In this document: one piece after another, positions 1 through 5,039 of the stretch
Numbering within the stretch: the stretch's first letter is position 1
How the letters are laid out: the number at the start of each line of letters is the position of its first letter
From: Baffinella frigidus
Lineage: Eukaryota; Cryptophyceae; Cryptomonadales; Baffinellaceae
Assembly (NCBI GenBank): GCA_026770585.1
Contig: MU646451.1
Span: 61,477 to 72,200 of the forward strand
Length of the DNA stretch: 10,724 nt
Reading direction: 5' to 3'
Notes under the pieces: model-generated
What the model was told of the DNA's origin: nothing
Database searches by the model: none
What the model saw: the letters and a program-made list of their open reading frames with translations, nothing else
Made by a program: the position numbers and the translations under genes

Positions 1-144
1 CCCCCTGAACTCTCTCGAGGGTTTCGAGCAACATAGTCTCGACCGCAGTAGTTTTGAGAGCCTTTTACCACACGATTCAAGGCTTCCATGTGAGTGTAAT
101 AAAGAGGACCAGACCGAAGACCGACCTCCACCGTTCCACGTGGC

Positions 145-188
145 AAACCCTCGTAGCCCACCTGGAAAACCCTCGTAGTCCACCTTAC
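145..188. repeat. 22-bp tandem repeat, two copies
   Basis: Two copies of a unit beginning AAACCCTCGTAG(C/T)CCACCT lie 22 bp apart. The rest of 1-210 shows no gene. The first 50 bp resemble 1728-1758 (CTCTCG..GAGCAAC..CGCAG), so 1-50 is probably part of the same dispersed repeat. Confidence 0.6.
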
Positions 189-213
189 TCTATCAACCTT
201 TATCGCAGTAGCC

Positions 214-379
214 GTCCATCTAAACGATTTCTGGTACACACCGAAGGGATTATCAGCCCTAAATGTACATAATGGCTCCAATACCGTCCTGAATCTGACA
301 TAAATATTATCAAGACACCCGATGAAAGTACTACCGGGTTTCCAGATCTGTTAGTGTAGTGGTAAGTAGCCGCCTGTCG
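214..379 (+). repeat. Direct repeat, copy 1 of a ~352-bp duplication
   Basis: This block matches 566-732 at an offset of 352-353 bp. Shared landmarks include ACGATTTCTGGTACACA, CCCTAAATGTACATAATGGC, ACTACCGGGTTTCCAGATC and a tRNA-Asp-like A-box. It ends inside the tRNA-like segment, where copy 1 diverges after CGCCTGTCG. Open frames on the minus strand across both copies share peptide blocks only because of the duplication. Confidence 0.85.
345..379 (+). pseudogene. Truncated tRNA-Asp-like 5' half
   Basis: GATCTGT followed by TAGTGTAGTGGTAAG and CGCCTGTCG matches the acceptor 5' strand, D arm (A-box) and anticodon arm of the tRNA-like sequence at 698. The 3' half is missing, so it cannot fold as a tRNA. 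It is a broken copy within the duplicated unit. Confidence 0.6.
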
Positions 380-486
380 AACGAACTCGAGTTCGTATGT
401 ACGGCACATATAAGACAGCCAGGGTCGAAAGTCGACCTGGGCTTTCAGGTAAAAGTCCTTAAAACCCTTTTAAGTTGTTCCCTCCT

Positions 487-545
487 CGCTCGGCAGCGGT
501 AGTATAGTGGTCGCTCGGCAGCGGTAGTATAGTGGTCGTTCGGCA
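487..545 (+). repeat. 25-bp tandem repeat carrying a tRNA A-box core
   Basis: Two full units and a partial third, period 25 bp, each begin CG(C/T)TCGGCAGC and contain GGTAGTATAGTGGT. The TAGTATAGTGGT core is identical to the D-arm/A-box of the tRNA-Asp-like sequence at 698. The array is therefore a multiplied internal RNA polymerase III promoter half-site with no B-box beside it. Confidence 0.7.
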
Positions 546-565
546 GCAAGGTTGTCCCGGTAACT

Positions 566-732
566 GTCCATCGAAACGATTTCTGGTACACATCCAAGGG
601 TTTCTCGGCCCTAAATGTACATAATGGCTCCAATACCGCCCTGAGTTTGTGATAAATCTTATCAAGGGACCCGATGAAAAGTACTACCGGGTTTCCAGAT
701 CCGTTAGTATAGTGGTAAGCACCCGCCTGTCG
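566..732 (+). repeat. Direct repeat, copy 2 of the ~352-bp duplication
   Basis: This is the second copy of 214-379, about 85% identical by eye. Unlike copy 1 it runs into a complete tRNA-like cloverleaf (698-767), so it is the fuller form of the repeat. Confidence 0.85.
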
Positions 733-767
733 CGCGGAAGACCTGTGTTCACTTCCCAGACGGATCG
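698..767 (+). tRNA. tRNA-Asp(GTC)-like gene or SINE head
   Basis: The 70 nt fold as a cloverleaf. A perfect 7-bp acceptor stem GATCCGT/ACGGATC is followed by D arm TAGTATAGTGGTAAGC, anticodon stem-loop CCCGC-CTGTCGC-GCGGA (anticodon GTC) and T arm around GTTCACTTCCC. This matches eukaryotic tRNA-Asp in layout. The anticodon stem has a C-A mismatch, the T stem has one mismatch and the B-box departs from the GGTTCGANTCC consensus. A second copy at 1362 shares about 60 bp of 3' flank, so a tRNA-derived SINE head is at least as likely as a working tRNA. Confidence 0.5.
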
Positions 768-832
768 CATGAGAGTGCCTGGCAACCAAGAACCTCTTTC
801 CTCTCTGTAGGGCGCGTCCCCAATCAGCCCCG
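768..832 (+). repeat. Body of a tRNA-Asp-derived SINE-like repeat, copy 1
   Basis: The sequence after the tRNA-like head (GAGAGTG..CCAAGAACCTCTTTCCTCTCTGTAG..GGCGCGTCCCCAATCAG) recurs after the second head at 1432-1474 and resumes at 1604-1620. The shared non-tRNA tail is what makes this look like a SINE and not two tRNA genes. The join at 810/811 is the empty site of the insertion described at 1475-1603. From 833 to about 950 I see nothing assignable. Confidence 0.6.
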
Positions 833-954
833 CTCCATTTTCCGCCAAGAGTCTGGGTCTAGCGACCCTCAGACCCGGCCACCTTTTTTCGCGGTTTTCG
901 ACCCACGAATAAGGAGCGGCCTTGAACCCCCAAGTCGTATTTTTTTAGGTTCGT

Positions 955-1245
955 TTGTTTCGTCGTCAGGGTTTAGGCAGGGGGTTTAGTTCACCTGGAC
1001 CCAATCAACCCTGGACCCAAGTGGCCTTTTTGGAGTATTCCCAGGCTACGAACAAGGGGCACCCTGGGCGTTTTCCCACCTGGACTTTCCCAAAACACCA
1101 AGTAGCCTTTTTTGGTCCAAGTAACCTTTTGGGATACATATTTTCCGTCCTCGGGTATGTTTTTTTTGAAGGAGTATACCCCCTACTCCATGTGGGTATG
1201 GAGTATACCCTCGGGGTATACCACTCTGTTTGGTTTGCCCTGGAC
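955..1245. repeat. Low-order repeats (CCAAGTRRCCTTTT and GTATACC motifs)
   Basis: CCAAGT(G/A)(G/A)CCTTTT recurs three times (about 1017, 1098, 1118) and CCTGGACCCAA occurs at about 1011 and 1238. A cluster of GTATACC/GAGTATACC motifs at 1172-1221 can fold back on itself. No exon with TPR-like or other recognisable protein content was found on either strand. Confidence 0.5.
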
Positions 1246-1257
1246 CCAACACCCAGA

Positions 1258-1358
1258 TGGAGGTTTAGCGGTTAAGGGCTGTGGTTTAGGGACTGGGGGT
1301 TATGTACATAGGGGTTGTGGTGTTTGAGTTTAGGGGTTAGGTGTCAGGGTTAAGTCTA
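1258..1358. repeat. Degenerate G-rich telomere-like tract
   Basis: Irregular GGTTTAG, GGGTTAGG and TTTAGGGG motifs are spread over ~100 bp without a fixed period. The G-rich strand is +, opposite to most arrays further downstream. Confidence 0.55.
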
Positions 1359-1361
1359 GCG

Positions 1362-1431
1362 GATCTGTTAGTATAGCGGGAAGTACCCGCATGTGACGCG
1401 GAAGACCTGTGTTCACTGCCCAGACGGATTG
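1362..1431 (+). pseudogene. Degenerate tRNA-Asp-like sequence (SINE head copy 2)
   Basis: This copy is collinear with 698-767 but has decayed. Its acceptor stem GATCTGT/ACGGATT relies on G-T pairs, the D arm reads TAGTATAGCGGGAAG, and the anticodon loop ATGTGAC would present GTG instead of GTC. The T-arm block GTTCACTGCCCAG is kept. It continues into the same downstream body as copy 1, interrupted at 1474/1475. Confidence 0.6.
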
Positions 1432-1474
1432 CACGAGAGTGTCTTGCCACCAAGAACCTCTTTCCTCTCTGTAG

Positions 1475-1603
1475 CCACTCTGGAGGCAACCCAGGGGCAA
1501 ATCTTCAGTCAATCTCCCACAGATGCCACCTGATTCTGGCGGCATTTGTATGGGAGTTGACTCAAGAAACCATCGATTTGCTCAATAGTTGCCTCCAGGG
1601 TGG
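1475..1603. mobile_element. 129-bp foldback/MITE-like insertion in the SINE-like repeat
   Basis: The ends are inverted: CCACTCTGGAGGCAAC at the left and GTTGCCTCCAGGGTGG at the right. Further paired blocks are GGCAAATC/GATTTGCT, GTCAA.CTCCCA/TGGGAGTTGAC and ATGCC/GGCAT. The flanks CTCTCTGTAG and GGCGCGTCCCCAATCAG are contiguous at 801-827, which is the empty site. Comparing the two gives exact element borders and no evident target-site duplication. The element is too short to encode protein, so it is non-autonomous. Confidence 0.8.
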
Positions 1604-1613
1604 GGCGCGTCCC

Positions 1614-1664
1614 CAATCAGTCAACGCTCCGTGCACTGTCAGTGCCACCACCGTTGACTGATTG
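1614..1664. repeat. Hairpin with nested stems
   Basis: CAATCAGTCAACG pairs perfectly with CGTTGACTGATTG (13 bp). Inside, GCACTG-T-CAGTGC forms a second stem. The corresponding place in the other SINE-like copy (after CCCCAATCAG at about 827) lacks it, so it may be another small insertion. Confidence 0.6.
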
Positions 1665-1716
1665 AGGATTCCCCCAGTACTGATGAACATTATTGGATAC
1701 CCATCAAACAGTACTA

Positions 1717-1772
1717 AGCCTCCCTGGTCCTCTCGGGAGGCTACGAGCAACCGCAGCACCGAATATTCGGTG
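1717..1772. repeat. Small hairpin and 16-bp palindrome
   Basis: AGCCTCCC pairs with GGGAGGCT (1717-1742). CACCGAATATTCGGTG at 1757-1772 is a perfect palindrome. No gene is evident between 1665 and 1930. Confidence 0.5.
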
Positions 1773-1946
1773 TAACGTGACCAATAATTGCTGATCTTTG
1801 GCGTGTTTCCTAAGAAACAATCGAATGATTGACTTTAGGAGCGTTCTCCGCAGTGGTAGTCGTGGTCCCGGTGCAAAACCTGCCCGGTGCGCCCAAGGGT
1901 CGTGGGACACATAACTGCCCGATTTAGGCCAGACCTCAACCCTTTA

Positions 1947-2117
1947 CTGTGACCAATAACAATAAAACACCTTCGCCTCTCTGGCGCCAGGCTTCACAAG
2001 CCTTGTGCGTTTCCAAAGCCTGTTACCGTTGCGAAAACCGTTACGTAAAAATAATAAAATAATGCAATAATAAAACAATAAAATAAAAGATGCAATAATA
2101 AACCCCCTCTCTGGCAG
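1947..2117 (+). repeat. Duplicated intron-tail unit ahead of exon-1 copies
   Basis: CTGTGA(C/A)CAA.AACAATAAA(A/C)CACC occurs at 1947 and again near 2220. It is followed in each case by a pyrimidine-rich stretch and an AG (GGCGCCAG at 1990, CTCTGGCAG at 2117, GCGTGCAG at 2321). An A/T-rich patch of ATAATAAAA-type sequence fills 2041-2100. This looks like repeated copies of the 3' end of one intron. Confidence 0.55.
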
Positions 2118-2171
2118 GTAACCGCCTTGCGGCCGGGAATCGGTGGTTTGATGGAGGCGCGTTTGTCCGGT
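2118..2171 (+). pseudogene. Partial upstream copy of TPR exon 1 with its own acceptor
   Basis: After CTCTGGCAG the sequence GTAACCGCCTTGCGGCCGGG and what follows matches the start of exon 1 at 2322. It reads RLAAGNRWF-(D/E)GG-x-FV before collapsing to a stop. The 3' half of the exon is missing and is replaced by intron-like sequence leading to the (CT)n tract. It is a decoy exon edge upstream of the true exon. Confidence 0.75.
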
Positions 2172-2241
2172 TTAGGTAGCAGTGTGGGACTCTGGTGCCA
2201 TTCAGACCCCGACCCGCGACTGTGAACAACAACAATAAACC

Positions 2242-2243
<2 letters not shown>

Positions 2244-2296
<53 letters not shown>

Positions 2297-2310
2297 CCTC
2301 TCGCTCCCTC
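2244..2310 (+). repeat. (CT)n microsatellite forming a pyrimidine tract
   Basis: An uninterrupted CT dinucleotide run of over 45 bp is followed by CCCTCCCTCTCGCTCCCTCTCTGCGTGCAG. It lies directly ahead of the exon 1 acceptor and would serve as an extreme polypyrimidine tract. A similar CT run at 5010-5039 lies ahead of a decoy exon-5 acceptor. Confidence 0.9.
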
Positions 2311-2321
2311 TCTGCGTGCAG

Positions 2322-2422
2322 GTGACCGCCTTGCGGCCGGGAATCGGTGGTTTGAGGGCGGCGTCTTTGTCAAGGCGCTCGACTGCTACACACGCGCCCT
2401 CCTCCTCATCAAGTGGGAAATG
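2322..2422 (+). CDS. TPR gene exon 1 (first recognised): TPR1
   Basis: 101 nt: two bases completing a split codon, then 33 codons. It encodes DRLAAGNRWFEGG followed by VKALDCYTRALLLIKWEM, helices A and B of a TPR (GN-x2-F, Y-x2-AL pattern). The acceptor is GCGTGCAG|G after a long CT tract and the donor is ATG|GTGCTT. An upstream exon ending in phase 1 is required and was not identified with confidence. Partial copies flank it at 2118 and 2692. Confidence 0.8.
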
Positions 2423-2821
2423 GTGCTTCCTAACTCTTCGAGAAACAGACTCTCATGATTTCATCCTGGGTAGTATTTCTGAGAAATACGATCCTGGCAA
2501 CGAAAATTACTACACACCGGACATTTTTAGTCACGTCCGTGTAGTAATTTTCGTTGCAAATCGAATCGGAGATCCCCGAAATCGTATTTCTCAGAAATAC
2601 TCGCCGGGATGAGATTGCCAACCAATTCTAACTACCCTTTCCAACCACCCGTACGATTGCCAACCCTTTTGAACCACGGGTAGTCAGACAATGTCAAGGT
2701 GTTCGACTGTTACTCCCGCGCCCTCATCCTCATCAAGTGGGAATTGGTGCCTCGCCCCTTTACAACCACCCTTTTACTTTGTACCGAGACCCACTTATCA
2801 TTTGTACTGAGACCCCAGTAC

Positions 2822-2895
<74 letters not shown>

Positions 2896-3971
2896 AACCC
2901 AAGCCCGGCAGGATGTTAGAGTTTAGGGCTATCATGGTTCTGATGAGGTCCGCCTCTGCGTCACGGAGTGGAGGTAGCTACACCCTCAACCCTCAACCCC
3001 AAACCCGAAACTCCGAGCAGGGGGACGGGAGTGAAGAGGAGGAGCTAGTGCAGGAGGAGAAAGCCCGCGCGTACCTCAACCAGGCTAACCCCTAACCCCT
3101 AACCCCTTACCCCTAACCCCTAATCCTCAAAACCTGAAACCCAAAACCCTGACCCCAAAACTCAAACCCCGAAACCCAAACCCCAAGACCCGAAACCCTA
3201 ACCTCTAAACCCCAAACACTAAACCCTAAAACCATAACCCTAACCCAACACCGCAACACCCAACACCCCTGACGCGCATCCGTTGCCCTAAATCCGAACC
3301 TCCAAACCCTGAACCCCAATCCCAACCCGTAACACTCCAAACCCCAAAACCCAGACCCAAAACCCCAGACCCCAAACCCCAGACCAAAAACCCCCAACCC
3401 CCAACCCCAACCCCCAACCCCCAACCCCCAACCCCCACATCAGCAACTGGCGCCCCTCCACGCCTCCACCTTCCACAACCCTCCCCACCTACCCCCTTCC
3501 CCCGGCATAACACACCCTTTACTTCATCTTCCCGACGGCTGAGTCGGGGCTCTACGGCAGGCTGCGGCATTGCTGAAACTGGGGCGGCCCGCGGAGGCCG
3601 CGCGCGCTGCCTCGGTAAAATCTACACCCCAGACCCGAAACCCGAAGCCCGAAACCCGAAACCCGAAACCAGAAACCCGGAACCCGGAACTCGAAACCCG
3701 AAACCCGAAACCCGAAACCCGAAACCCGAAACCCGAAACCCGGAACCCGGAACCCGGAACCCGGAACCCGAAACCCGAAATCCGAAACCCGAAACCCGAA
3801 ACCCAAAACCCGGAACCGGAAACCCGAAACCGGAAACCCGGAACACGAAACCCAAAACCCGAAACCCGGAACACGAAACCCGGAACACGAAACTCGAAAC
3901 CCAGAACACAAAAACCGAAAACTGAAACCTTAAGCCCTAGACCCTGCACCCTGAACCCTGCATCCCACACC

Positions 3972-4031
<60 letters not shown>

Positions 4032-5007
4032 ACCAGGAGGCGCTCTTGCTCCGCCCGCGCCTCACCAAAGCGCTGGTGTGCCCCGCGCCTTACTTTACAA
4101 ATTTTAATTTGCTACGTACGCCCCTCGCGTCGACACGTCCGCACGTCAGCATGTTTTGGTACCAGCACGTCCACATGTCCAGCGTTTTAGTACTGGCACG
4201 TCCGCACGTCCGCGCGTGTTAGTACCGGCACGTAGTTGCGTTTTAGTACCCGCAGGTCCCCACGTCCAGTGGTTTAGTACGAGCACGTCCGCACGTCCGT
4301 CGTTTTAGTACTGACACGTCCACGTGTCCGGTGTTTTAGCGCGAGCACGTACGCACGTCCGTCGTTGTAGTATCGGAGCGTCCGCGCGTCCGCACGTTTT
4401 GGTACCGGCACGTAGTTGCGTTTTAGTACCCGCACGTCCCCACGTCCAGCGTTTTTAGTGCGAGCACGTCCGCGCGTCCAGCGTTCCGGGAAGATCACTC
4501 ATCGATAAACGGAGTTTTTTGCCTACCTAACCGGCGCCTTCGCCCCCCTAAACTGTGCTTCCCCCAATAAACGTTGGTCTCCCCTAGGGGCTCTGATGAT
4601 GTTCCGATGACATCAGAACATCTGCATGCATCGCAAGGTAGGGCGTGGCATGATCCTTCCAGAAGGCTCATACAACGGCACATAGGGTGCACATGGTGCA
4701 TATCGTACATGGTGCATATCGAATACAGCGTTGTCTCTGCAATGCGTCGCAAGAGCATTGAATGGAAATGTGCATGCACCGGACGAGTCGGTGGGGGTGC
4801 ATACATGTATTCACAACACGCCCGTGTTGTCACTAATCAAGGTTTCGCCATTTAGATATCTTCTTTTTTTAAAGGTGAGGCGGGCAGAGGCGTGTGTGTG
4901 AGAGAGACCTTAATTACTACCAACACGGCCGTCATGTGTGCACCCCCACCGAGGCTGTGCCTGAAACTCTGCATGCAATGAATTCAGTTATCCACTCTCA
5001 ATAACGG

Positions 5008-5039
<32 letters not shown>

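Noticed and set aside
445-789. 114-codon minus-strand open frame
   Set aside because: It runs antisense through duplicated repeat and tRNA-like sequence, with no recognisable domain.
1991-2039. Possible upstream TPR exon (ASQALCVSKACYRCEN) with AG|G acceptor, GT donor and phase 1 end
   Set aside because: The phase would fit exon 1, but the peptide does not resemble an immunophilin linker, and part of it looks like a decayed copy of the exon-1 start.
2699-2926. Open frames with NPQPSTLNPQPST repeats
   Set aside because: Same artefact from the CCCTCAA array. Only the first part is meaningful, as an exon-1 edge copy.
3524-4190. Long open frames on both strands (up to 206 codons) across the CCCGAAA array
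   Set aside because: A stop-free 7-bp repeat keeps all frames open. The peptides are pure repeat (RNPKPET, GFRVSGF) and cover the borders of real exons 3 and 4.
4117-4490. Possible CRISPR array
   Set aside because: Units are contiguous ~30-bp repeats with no unique spacers, in a clearly eukaryotic setting.
4770-4800. GGACGAGTC near stems, suggestive of a hammerhead ribozyme
   Set aside because: The conserved CTGATGA and GAAA core elements are not present in the right order.
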